Both the position numbers and the translations under genes were made by a program. Of a DNA stretch of 47,052 bases, positions 1 through 7,543 are shown in pieces (positions within the stretch are counted from its first letter, which is position 1; each line of letters opens with the position of its first letter). The notes beneath the pieces were generated by a model. That model was given only the letters and a program-made list of their open reading frames with translations. It made no database searches and had not been told where the DNA came from. Origin of the DNA: Massilia sp. ST3 (lineage in GTDB: Bacteria; Pseudomonadota; Gammaproteobacteria; Burkholderiales; Burkholderiaceae_D). The stretch spans positions 1 to 47,052 of the forward strand of contig NZ_JAGPWC010000037.1 in the NCBI RefSeq assembly GCF_018119405.1, given 5' to 3'.

Positions 1-279
1 GGCATCGGCAATCCGGGCCGCTTCTTCGCCATGCTGCGCGGCCATGGGCTGGACTTCGCCGAGCTGCCACTGCCCGACCACCACGACTTCCTCGACCGCC
101 CCTTCGACGGCCTCGACGCCGATGTCATCCTGATCACGGAGAAGGATGCAGTAAAATGTCGGCAACTTGATAACCTGAAGGACGACCCGCGGCTGTGGGT
201 CGTGCCGGTGACGGCGCAGCTCGATGCTGCGCTGGCCGAACAAATCGTGGAGAAATGTCGTGGACGCTCGACTGCTTGA
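1..279 (+). CDS. lpxK: Tetraacyldisaccharide 4'-kinase, C-terminal part (cut by window start)
   Basis: This is the last ~92 codons of an LpxK-type kinase, open at the left edge of the window. LpxK phosphorylates the 4' position of the lipid A disaccharide at the inner membrane. The visible stretch contains GIGNPGRFF followed by HHDF and then [10 protein letters not shown], the usual C-terminal landmarks of LpxK. The gene is followed by a trm112-like gene and kdsB, the standard betaproteobacterial order, which supports the call. Its stop lies 20 nt inside the next gene, so the two are probably translationally coupled. The N-terminal P-loop is outside the window. Confidence 0.9.
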   Translation, partial: GIGNPGRFFAMLRGHGLDFAELPLPDHHDFLDRPFDGLDADVILITEKDAVKCRQLDNLKDDPRLWVVPVTAQLDAALAEQIVEKCRGRSTA

Positions 280-430
280 TATCCTGGTCTGCCCGCTGTG
301 CAAGGGCCCGCTCGAATACGATAAGAAGGCGCAGGAACTGACCTGCCGCCCCGACCGCCTGGCTTACCCGATCCGCGACGGCATTCCCATCATGTGGGCC
401 GACCAGGCCCGCCGGATTGAACCCACCTGA
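260..430 (+). CDS. Trm112-family small zinc-ribbon-like protein (UPF0434/YcaR type)
   Basis: A 56-aa protein beginning [20 protein letters not shown], with a single CPLC motif and the conserved IRDGIPIM segment near the C-terminus. This is the Trm112/UPF0434 family that sits between lpxK and kdsB in many proteobacteria. The family is linked to Trm112-like methyltransferase activators, but the bacterial role is not well defined. I chose the GTG at 260: it has GGAG about 7 nt upstream, and the protein then begins at the family's usual [11 protein letters not shown]. An in-frame start at 224 would add 12 unrelated residues. The gene overlaps the end of lpxK by 20 nt. Confidence 0.85.
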   Translation: MDARLLDILVCPLCKGPLEYDKKAQELTCRPDRLAYPIRDGIPIMWADQARRIEPT

Positions 431-440
431 GCGGCGCGCC

Positions 441-1193
441 ATGGGCTTCACCGTCATCATCCCGGCGCGCCTGGCCTCGACCCGCCTGCCGAACAAGCCG
501 CTGGCCGACCTCGGCGGCAAGCCGATGGTGGTGCGCGTGGCCGAGCGCGCGCGCGAATCCGGCGCCACCCGCATCATCGTCGCCACCGACCACGAGGACA
601 TCGCCGCCGCCTGCGCGGCCCACGGCGTGCATGCGGTCCTGACCCGCGCCGACCATCCGTCCGGCACCGACCGCATCGCCGAAGTGGCGCAGGTGCTCGG
701 CCTGCCCGACGATGAAGTGGTGGTCAACCTGCAGGGCGACGAGCCGCTGATCGACCCCAGCCTGCTGGCCGACTGCGCCGCGCGCATCCAGCCGGGCGTG
801 CCGATGGCCACCTGCGCCCACCCGATCGACCGGGCCGACGACGCCTTCAACCCGAACGTGGTGAAGGTGGTGCTCGACAAGCAGGGCAGGGCGCTGTACT
901 TCTCGCGCGCCACGATTCCCTGGCACCGCGACGCCTTCGCCCAGTCGCGCGACGGGCTGCCGGCCGGCTACACGCCGCTGCGCCACATCGGCCTTTATGC
1001 CTACAGCAACGCCTTCCTTCAGGCCTATCCCAAACTGGAGAGTTCGCCGCTCGAGCACATCGAGGCGCTGGAGCAGTTGCGCGTGCTGTGGCACGGCTAT
1101 CCGATCGCGGTGCACGTGACCGCCAGCGCCCCGCACGCGGGTGTCGACACGCCTGAAGACCTGGCGCGCGTACGCCAGCATTTCGCGTCTTGA
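441..1193 (+). CDS. kdsB: 3-deoxy-manno-octulosonate cytidylyltransferase (CMP-KDO synthetase)
   Basis: A 250-aa cytosolic enzyme that activates KDO with CTP to give CMP-KDO for the LPS inner core. The N-terminal nucleotide-binding signature [20 protein letters not shown] is at residues 8-27. [10 protein letters not shown] follows near residue 100, and the C-terminal [17 protein letters not shown] segment is typical. The length matches the family (about 250 aa). The ATG at 441 gives the standard [11 protein letters not shown] start. An upstream TTG at 417 overlaps the preceding stop and adds no conserved sequence. The gene starts 10 nt after trm112, in an apparent lpxK-trm112-kdsB operon. Confidence 0.96.
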   Translation: MGFTVIIPARLASTRLPNKPLADLGGKPMVVRVAERARESGATRIIVATDHEDIAAACAAHGVHAVLTRADHPSGTDRIAEVAQVLGLPDDEVVVNLQGDEPLIDPSLLADCAARIQPGVPMATCAHPIDRADDAFNPNVVKVVLDKQGRALYFSRATIPWHRDAFAQSRDGLPAGYTPLRHIGLYAYSNAFLQAYPKLESSPLEHIEALEQLRVLWHGYPIAVHVTASAPHAGVDTPEDLARVRQHFAS

Positions 1194-1200
1194 TCCAGCC

Positions 1201-1226
1201 CGCAGAACGCCCTCGCGGCGTCTGCG
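1201..1226 (+). terminator. Hairpin after kdsB, weak terminator candidate
   Basis: CGCAGA at 1201-1206 pairs with TCTGCG at 1221-1226, and CGCC at 1208-1211 pairs with GGCG at 1217-1220, leaving one bulged A and a 5-nt loop. The T-rich stretch (CTTTTG) lies about 10 nt farther on, so this is not a classic intrinsic terminator. It may end or attenuate the lpxK-kdsB transcript before adk. Confidence 0.3.
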
Positions 1227-1308
1227 CTGCGTCAACTTTTGTTGCCGGCGGAAGCTCCCCAAGGTGGCGTTAAGGCTGACTTTTGTGGTAACTTTCGTGT
1301 CAAGCTAG

Positions 1309-2061
<753 letters not shown>

Positions 2062-2082
2062 GCGCGTTCGCATGACAACGGA

Positions 2083-2106
2083 AGCGGCCCTGCGGGGCCG
2101 CTTTTT
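2083..2106 (+). terminator. Rho-independent terminator of adk
   Basis: AGCGGCCC (2083-2090) and GGGCCGCT (2095-2102) form a perfect 8-bp stem with loop TGCG. The stem runs into TTTTT (2102-2106), 21 nt after the adk stop. Confidence 0.9.
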
Positions 2107-2110
2107 GTTT

Positions 2111-2140
2111 GTAGGGTTGGCGGCTTTGCCGCCCACGCGT
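2111..2140 (+). repeat. REP-like hairpin repeat, copy 1 (GTAGGGTTGG type)
   Basis: GTAGGGTTGGCGGC, TTT, then GCCGCC and CACGCGT: a short GC-rich hairpin (stem 2119-2124 with 2128-2133). The same block recurs at 14905 and 14950 with compensating stem changes. It lies between the convergent genes adk and the DsbA-like gene, a common location for REP elements. No associated RAYT transposase is present in the window. Confidence 0.7.
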
Positions 2141-2197
2141 CGATTGTTGGCGGGTGCAGGTCGTAGCGGATGATGTGGTGCTGATCGACGAACTTGG

Positions 2198-2239
2198 CCG
2201 GAACAATGCCGGTGGCATTGTTCCGGCTTTCGCCGGAAC
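2198..2239. repeat. Double inverted repeat of the 'VPAKAG' intergenic type
   Basis: A 13-bp arm CCGGAACAATGCC (2198-2210) has its exact reverse complement at 2214-2226. An overlapping 8-bp arm GTTCCGGC (2220-2227) has its complement at 2232-2239. The minus strand reads VVPAKAGT, the well-known false-peptide signature of widespread intergenic repeats. It sits in the convergent adk/DsbA-like gap and probably folds as a hairpin in either transcript. Confidence 0.7.
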
Positions 2240-2280
2240 GACGTACATGGGGTGCGGATTGGCGGAACCGGACGTGGCGC

Positions 2281-2811
2281 TCAACGCCCGCCTAACGCTG
2301 CCTCGATCGCCGCCGTCAACGACGCGCGGTCCGAATCCCCGTGATACCTGCGGCCGTTGAAGAAGAAGGTCGGCGTCCCCGTCGCCCCCACCCGCGCCGC
2401 ATCGTCCGCATGCGCACGCACCTTGTCCCGGTAACGACGGCTCTCGAGCTCCTGCCGGAACCGACCCACATCCAGCCCCAGCGTCTGCGCCAGCAGCGGC
2501 AGGTTGGCGGCGTTCAGCTGCTTCTGGTGCTCGAACAGCGCGTCATGCATGCCCCAGAACTGCCCCTGCGCCGCCGCTGCCTCCGCCGCTTCCGCGGCCA
2601 GCCCGGCCAGCGGATGCAGGTGCTCCAGCGGCAGGTGCCGGTACACCAGCGCCAGGCGTGCACCGTGGCGTTCCTGCAGCGCCGCCAGGGTCGGCCGCGC
2701 GCGCCCGCAATAGGGACACTGGAAGTCGCCGTATTCGATCACCACCAGCTCCGCGTCGCGCGCCCCGCGCACATGGTCGTCTGCCGCCGCACCAATCGCC
2801 TGCTCGCCCAT
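2281..2811 (-). CDS. Cytosolic DsbA-family thiol-disulfide oxidoreductase
   Basis: A 176-aa thioredoxin-fold protein of the DsbA/Thioredoxin_4 group. It has IEYGDFQCPYC near residue 30 (active site CPYC), a helical insert rich in Ala/Leu, and the cis-proline segment GATGTPTFFFNG about 35 residues from the end. No signal peptide is visible, unlike periplasmic DsbA, so it probably acts in the cytosol. The same domain occurs alone or fused to NhaA antiporters in other bacteria. I chose the ATG at 2811 because GGGGAG lies 5 nt upstream; an ATG at 2829 and a TTG at 2841 are in frame but lack a ribosome site. It converges on adk and stands alone. Confidence 0.8.
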   Translation of the reverse strand: MGEQAIGAAADDHVRGARDAELVVIEYGDFQCPYCGRARPTLAALQERHGARLALVYRHLPLEHLHPLAGLAAEAAEAAAAQGQFWGMHDALFEHQKQLNAANLPLLAQTLGLDVGRFRQELESRRYRDKVRAHADDAARVGATGTPTFFFNGRRYHGDSDRASLTAAIEAALGGR

Positions 2812-2927
2812 CGCCGCTCCCCGCGGCATGTCGCCGCGCAATCATGTGAGAATGTGTTTCGTGTGCGCCATGCCCGCCGGCGCAGGCCGATAATGGGTTC
2901 ACGGTCATCAAGCCCACGAGGTGAACC

Positions 2928-3542
2928 ATGAACCCATTTAGCCACATCCTGGCGCTGCTCGTCGCACTCTCGGCGGCAGGCGCCGTCCAGGCCCAGGCCA
3001 CGGCCGCGCCGCCCAAGCCCCAGGAAAAAGCGCGCGAAGCCGGGCCGGTCTACGGCCCGGTACTGCACCCGCAAGCCGCGCAGGCCAGCCCGGCGGCCCC
3101 GGCGCCCGCCGCCGACGCCAGCCCGCAGGCCCAGGAAGAGCGCGCCGCCCCCGCCCAGCAGGCCCAGCAGCGCCAGGACGAGCCCGACCCCTCGGCCCGT
3201 CCCGCTCCCCAGCCGCCCCAGCCTGAGCCGGGCCAGAAGGCTCAGCCGCCGAAGAAGGATCCCAAGGCCAAGCCCGCGCCGCGCCGGGCCGGCGCCCAGC
3301 AGCGCATCGAGCCGACCCAGCGTATCGCCGCGCCCTCGGCCCAGCCCTACGGCCGCGTGACCGCGCCGCCCAGCGCCGCGCCCACGCCCACCGCGCCCAG
3401 CGGCGTGCAGATCGGCACCTGCCAGGGCAATGTCTGCACCGACAGCAGCGGCACGTCCTACGCGACCGGCGTCGGTAATGCCGCCGTCAACAGCGGCGGC
3501 CGGCTGTGCACGCGCAACGGAACCACGATGCAATGCTTTTGA
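2928..3542 (+). CDS. Secreted Pro/Ala/Gln-rich protein with a small four-cysteine C-terminal domain
   Basis: A 204-aa protein of unknown function. Residues 1-22 form a signal peptide ending AVQAQA. Residues ~25-155 are low complexity, dominated by P, A, Q and charged residues, and probably disordered or envelope-spanning. The last ~42 residues form a compact segment, GTCQGNVCTDSSG..., with cysteines in GTCQGNVC, RLCTRN and MQCF, consistent with two disulfides in the periplasm. GAGGTG lies 7 nt upstream of the ATG. It is monocistronic, facing away from the DsbA-like gene. I do not recognise a family beyond its general layout. Confidence 0.75.
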   Translation: MNPFSHILALLVALSAAGAVQAQATAAPPKPQEKAREAGPVYGPVLHPQAAQASPAAPAPAADASPQAQEERAAPAQQAQQRQDEPDPSARPAPQPPQPEPGQKAQPPKKDPKAKPAPRRAGAQQRIEPTQRIAAPSAQPYGRVTAPPSAAPTPTAPSGVQIGTCQGNVCTDSSGTSYATGVGNAAVNSGGRLCTRNGTTMQCF

Positions 3543-3573
3543 TGAAACATGGTTTTTTCCGGCAAAAGTTCGC

Positions 3574-3609
3574 TACAATGCCGCTGCTTGACGTTTACGT
3601 AAAGGTCAA
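3574..3609 (+). promoter_or_regulatory. -10 element overlapped downstream by a 22-bp near-perfect palindrome (LiuR/MerR-like operator)
   Basis: TACAAT at 3574-3579 is a good -10 box. Starting 9 nt later, TTGACGTTTAC (3588-3598) and GTAAAGGTCAA (3599-3609) form a palindrome with 10 of 11 pairs matched. From memory, this resembles the TTTACGTAAACG-type sites of the MerR-family regulator LiuR, which controls branched-chain amino-acid and acyl-CoA degradation genes in proteobacteria. It covers the expected transcription start of the dehydrogenase at 3666, so repression is the likely effect. No -35 box is convincing. Confidence 0.6.
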
Positions 3610-3665
3610 TCAAGTACCGACCTGGCGTCCATGCAGCGTCATATGAACTTCTACAAGGGAAAACC

Positions 3666-4424
3666 ATGCAAATTCAGAACAATGTGTTCATCGTCACCGG
3701 TGGCGCGTCGGGCTTGGGAGCGGCCACTGCGCGCATGATCACGGAAGCCGGCGGCAAGGTCGTCATCGCCGACGTGCAGGCCGAAGCGGGCGCCGCCCTG
3801 GCGGCCGAACTCGGTGGCCAGTTCGTCAAGTGCGACGTCACTTCGGAAGCCGACGGCCTGGCCGTGGTCGCCGCGGCGACCGCGATGGGCACGCTGCGCG
3901 GCCTGGTCAACTGCGCGGGCGTCGCCCCGGCGGTCAAGACCGTGGGCAAGGATGGCCCGCACCCGCTGGACGCCTTCCAGCGCGCGGTGAACATCAACCT
4001 GGTGGGTACCTTCAACATGGCGCGCCTGGCCGCCGATGCGATGGGCAAGACCGAGGCGGGCGAATACGGCGAGCGCGGCATCATCATCAACACCGCCTCG
4101 GTCGCGGCCTTCGACGGCCAGATCGGCCAGGCCGCCTACGGCTCGTCCAAGGCCGCCGTTGCCGGCATGACCCTGCCGATGGCGCGCGACCTGGCGCGCA
4201 GCGGCATCCGCGTGATGACCATCGCCCCGGGCATCTTCGAGACCCCGATGCTGATGGGCATGCCGCAGGAAGTGCGCGACTCGCTGGGCAAGATGGTCCC
4301 GTTCCCGCCGCGCCTCGGCATGCCGAAGGAATACGCGCACCTGGCCAAGGCCATCATCGAAAACGTGATGCTCAACGGCGAAACGATCCGCCTGGACGGC
4401 GCGATCCGCATGCAGCCGAAATAA
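3666..4424 (+). CDS. HSD10-type short-chain dehydrogenase (3-hydroxyacyl-CoA / 2-methyl-3-hydroxybutyryl-CoA dehydrogenase)
   Basis: A 252-aa classical SDR. The NAD-binding motif TGGASGLG is at residues 11-18, CDVT is near 58, and NCAGVAPA follows. The catalytic residues are Ser145 (NTASV), Tyr158 and Lys162 (YGSSK). The segments [19 protein letters not shown] and [11 protein letters not shown] are typical of the HSD17B10/FadB2x type, which oxidises 3-hydroxyacyl-CoA, including an isoleucine breakdown intermediate. AAGGGA lies 5 nt upstream of the ATG. The palindrome in its promoter fits control by a branched-chain/acyl-CoA regulator. It is monocistronic; 108 nt separate it from ggt. The exact substrate is not determinable here. 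Confidence 0.88.
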   Translation: MQIQNNVFIVTGGASGLGAATARMITEAGGKVVIADVQAEAGAALAAELGGQFVKCDVTSEADGLAVVAAATAMGTLRGLVNCAGVAPAVKTVGKDGPHPLDAFQRAVNINLVGTFNMARLAADAMGKTEAGEYGERGIIINTASVAAFDGQIGQAAYGSSKAAVAGMTLPMARDLARSGIRVMTIAPGIFETPMLMGMPQEVRDSLGKMVPFPPRLGMPKEYAHLAKAIIENVMLNGETIRLDGAIRMQPK

Positions 4425-4532
4425 GCTCTTGTACTGAAAGCAACCCGCAGATGCTGTAGGATGCGGGGAAATGCGGGCGCGTCTCATGGTGTGTTCCATG
4501 CTGCGCGCCCGCCTTGCTTTTGGAGAGCCGAT

Positions 4533-6314
4533 TTGAACCGATTCAAGCTTCTTGCCCTCGGCCTGGCGCTCGCCAGTGCCTTCCAGTTCCCCGTCCACGC
4601 CCAGGACACCCGCCAGGCCGCGCCCGAAGCGGCAACCGGCTACCGCGACAAGGCCGGCTGGCCCGCCAGGAAATACATGGTGGCGGCGGCCAATCCGCTG
4701 GCGGTCGATGCCGGCTACCAGATCCTCAGGAAGGGCGGCAGCGCCATCGACGCCGCCATCGCCACCCAGCTGGTCCTGACCCTGGTCGAGCCGCAATCCT
4801 CGGGCATCGGCGGCGGCGCCTTCCTGGTGCACTACGACGGCAAGCAGACCCAGGCCTTCGACGGCCGCGAAACCGCCCCCGCCAAGGCCGACGAGCGCCT
4901 GTTCCAGCGCCCCGACGGCAAGCCGCTCTCGCGCGTCGAGGGCATCGTCGGCGGACGCTCGGTGGGCGCGCCGGGCGTGCTGCGCATGCTGGAGCTGGCG
5001 CACCGCCAGCATGGCAAGCTGCCCTGGAAGACGCTGTTCGAGCCGGCCATCCGCATGGCGGAGCAGGGCTTCGCGGTCAGCCAGCGCCTGAACGCGCTGC
5101 TCGGCCACGACGCCCACCTGCGCAAGGACCCGGCGGCGGCGGCCTATTTCTACGATGCGGACGGCAAGCCCTGGCCGGTCGGCCACGTGCTGAAGAACCC
5201 GCAGCTGGCCAGGACCCTGCGCGAGATCGCCGAGGGCGGGGCGGACGTGTTCTACACCGGCCGCATCGCGCGCGAGATCGCCGCCAAGGTGGCCGCCCAC
5301 CCGACCAACCCGGGCCTGCTGACGGCCGCCGACATCGCCAACTACCGGCCGAAGGTCCGTACCCCGGTCTGCAGCGATTACCGCGTATATACCGTGTGCG
5401 GCATGCCGCCCCCGTCCTCCGGCGGCATCGCCGTGGCCCAGATGCTGGGCATGTTCGAGACCATGGACATGAAATCGCTCGCACCAAGCGACGGCGTGCC
5501 GGGCCCGCAGGCCGTGCACGTGTTCTCGGAAGTGGGCCGCCTGGCCTACGCCGACCGCAACCGCTACGCCGCCGACACCGATTTCGTGCCGCTGCCGGGC
5601 CGCGGCGTGGCGAGCCTGATCGACAAGTCCTACCTGGCCAGGCGCGCCGCGCTGGTGGGCCAGCGCTCGATGGGCGAGGCGCCGGCCGGCACCCCGCCGG
5701 GTCTGGAAGCAGCCTGGCGCTGGGGCAAGGACAACGCCATCGAGACCCCGTCCACCTCGCACGTGTCGGTGGTCGACGGCTACGGCATGGGCCTGGCCAT
5801 GACCACCACCATCGAGGACGCCTTCGGCTCGCGCCAGATGGTCGGCGGCTTCATCCTCAACAACCAGCTCACCGATTTCTCCTTCGATTCGGTTGATGCC
5901 AACGGCCCGGTGGCCAACCGCGTCGAGGCCGGCAAGCGTCCCCGCAGCGCGATGTCGCCGACCGTGGTGTTCGACAAGAAGACCGGCAAGCTGGTGCTGG
6001 CGGTCGGCTCGCCCGGCGGCCCGGCCATCATCAACTACGTGGCCAAGGTACTGGTCGGCACCCTCGACTGGGGCCTCAACGTGCAGCAGGCGATCTCGCT
6101 GCCGAACTTTGGCAGCCGCAACGGGCCGACCGAGCTGGAAGCAGGGCGCTTCCCGCTGTCCACGGTCGAGGCGCTGCAGGCGCGCGGCCACCGGGTGCGC
6201 CAGGGCGAGCAGACCTCGGGCCTGCACGGCATCCAGCGCATGGACATCCATGGGGTGCCGCTGTGGTTCGGTGGTGCGGATCCGCGACGCGAGGGCGTGG
6301 CAAAAGGTGATTAA
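4533..6314 (+). CDS. ggt: Gamma-glutamyltransferase (periplasmic, self-processing)
   Basis: A 593-aa Ntn-hydrolase precursor that cleaves glutathione and gamma-glutamyl peptides in the periplasm. A signal peptide (LNRFKLLALGLALASAF..., ending VHAQ) opens the protein. PQSSGIGGGAFLV, the ETAP segment and PPPSSGGIAVAQML follow in the large subunit. The processing site and nucleophile is Thr408 in STSHVSVVD, and the small subunit carries AMSPTVV and GSPGGPAII. I chose the TTG at 4533 because GGAGAG sits 5 nt upstream and the signal peptide starts there; reading from 4461 would put 24 non-hydrophobic residues in front. Length is normal for the family. Confidence 0.92.
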   Translation: MNRFKLLALGLALASAFQFPVHAQDTRQAAPEAATGYRDKAGWPARKYMVAAANPLAVDAGYQILRKGGSAIDAAIATQLVLTLVEPQSSGIGGGAFLVHYDGKQTQAFDGRETAPAKADERLFQRPDGKPLSRVEGIVGGRSVGAPGVLRMLELAHRQHGKLPWKTLFEPAIRMAEQGFAVSQRLNALLGHDAHLRKDPAAAAYFYDADGKPWPVGHVLKNPQLARTLREIAEGGADVFYTGRIAREIAAKVAAHPTNPGLLTAADIANYRPKVRTPVCSDYRVYTVCGMPPPSSGGIAVAQMLGMFETMDMKSLAPSDGVPGPQAVHVFSEVGRLAYADRNRYAADTDFVPLPGRGVASLIDKSYLARRAALVGQRSMGEAPAGTPPGLEAAWRWGKDNAIETPSTSHVSVVDGYGMGLAMTTTIEDAFGSRQMVGGFILNNQLTDFSFDSVDANGPVANRVEAGKRPRSAMSPTVVFDKKTGKLVLAVGSPGGPAIINYVAKVLVGTLDWGLNVQQAISLPNFGSRNGPTELEAGRFPLSTVEALQARGHRVRQGEQTSGLHGIQRMDIHGVPLWFGGADPRREGVAKGD

Positions 6315-6373
6315 TGGTTAAGTAAACAGGACTTATTTCCCTAAAGCTAGTCCAGGTTTGCTAAGCTTGCACA

Positions 6374-7543
6374 GTGGATAGTAAAGAAAAAACCGGGCTG
6401 ATCCTGACTGGAGGCGGCGCCCGGGCTGCCTACCAGGCGGGCGTGCTGCATGCGGTGCAGCAGATCCTGGTGGATGCCGGCCGCAGCGCACCCCAAACCC
6501 CGTTCGACATCATTTGCGGCACCTCGGCCGGCGCGCTCAACGCGACCGCCCTGGCGTGCCGCGCCGACGATTTCGCGAGCGGGGTGCGCGGCCTGCTGGC
6601 GGTGTGGGAAGACGTGGCCGCGCACCAGGTCTACCGGGCCGACTCGCTGGCCGTGCTGCGCTCGGGCGCGCGCTGGCTCTCGCTGCTGTCCTTCGGCTGG
6701 CTGCTGCGCAAGTGGCATGCCTCACCGCCCCAGTCCCTGCTCGACAACACGCCCCTGGCCGGCCTGCTGCACCATGCGCTAGACCTGCCGCGCCTGGACG
6801 CGGCCCTCGCCGACGGGGTGCTGCACGCGCTGGCGATCACCGCCTCGTCCTACAGCAGCGGCCACCACCTGACCTTCTACCAGAGCGCCGCGCCGATCGA
6901 GCCCTGGGTGCGCCACCAGCGCATGGCGCTGGCGACCCAGATCGGGGTCGAGCACCTGCTGGCCTCAAGCGCGATCCCCTTCATCTTCCCGGCCGTGCCC
7001 CTGTACCTGGCCGGCCGCCGCGAGTATTGCGGCGACGGCTCGATGCGCCAGCTGGCGCCGATCGCGCCCGCCATCCACCTGGGCGCCACCCGCGTGCTGG
7101 TGATCGGCGCCGGCCGCATGACCGAGCCGGCGCGCGACGACGTCAACAGCGGCGGCTATCCCAGCCTGGCCCAGGTGGCCGGCCATGCGCTGTCCTCGAT
7201 CTTCCTCGACAGCCTGGCGGTGGACGTCGAGCGCCTGCAGCGCGTCAACCACACCCTCGGCCGCATTCCGCAGGACGTCCGCGCCGGGATGGCGCTCAGG
7301 CCGGTCAAGCTCCTGGTGATCGCGCCCAGCGAGCGCCTGGACGATATCGCCGCGCGCCACGTGCTCAGCCTGCCGCCGCCGGTGCGCACCCTGCTGGGCG
7401 GGATCGGCGCGCTCGAGTCGCGCGGTTCCGCGCTCGCCTCCTACCTGCTGTTCGAGGCCAGCTACACGCGCGAACTGATCCGCCTGGGCGAGCGCGACAC
7501 GCTGGCGCGCCGCCAGGACGTCCTGTCCTTCTTCGCATCATGA
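6374..7543 (+). CDS. Patatin-like phospholipase
   Basis: A 389-aa predicted lipid acyl hydrolase. The oxyanion motif TGGGARAAYQAGVL is near the N-terminus. The nucleophile elbow GTSAG has Ser51, and the second catalytic residue is Asp221 in DGSM, giving the Ser-Asp dyad of patatins. No signal peptide is seen, so it is probably cytosolic or membrane-associated. The start is a GTG with no clear ribosome site, so initiation is the weak point of this entry. Its stop overlaps the ATG of the following sensor kinase (ATGA, 7540-7543), implying co-translation with a signalling protein. Substrate unknown. Confidence 0.85.
   Translation: MDSKEKTGLILTGGGARAAYQAGVLHAVQQILVDAGRSAPQTPFDIICGTSAGALNATALACRADDFASGVRGLLAVWEDVAAHQVYRADSLAVLRSGARWLSLLSFGWLLRKWHASPPQSLLDNTPLAGLLHHALDLPRLDAALADGVLHALAITASSYSSGHHLTFYQSAAPIEPWVRHQRMALATQIGVEHLLASSAIPFIFPAVPLYLAGRREYCGDGSMRQLAPIAPAIHLGATRVLVIGAGRMTEPARDDVNSGGYPSLAQVAGHALSSIFLDSLAVDVERLQRVNHTLGRIPQDVRAGMALRPVKLLVIAPSERLDDIAARHVLSLPPPVRTLLGGIGALESRGSALASYLLFEASYTRELIRLGERDTLARRQDVLSFFAS

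Noticed and set aside
3651..6251. A long minus-strand frame opposite the dehydrogenase and ggt
   Set aside because: Its composition is that of antisense to high-GC genes, and both plus-strand genes have complete catalytic motifs.
6514..7539. Upstream in-frame extension of the sensor kinase
   Set aside because: It is an alternate frame of the patatin gene, rich in Arg/Ala/Pro. The signal peptide begins at the ATG at 7540.
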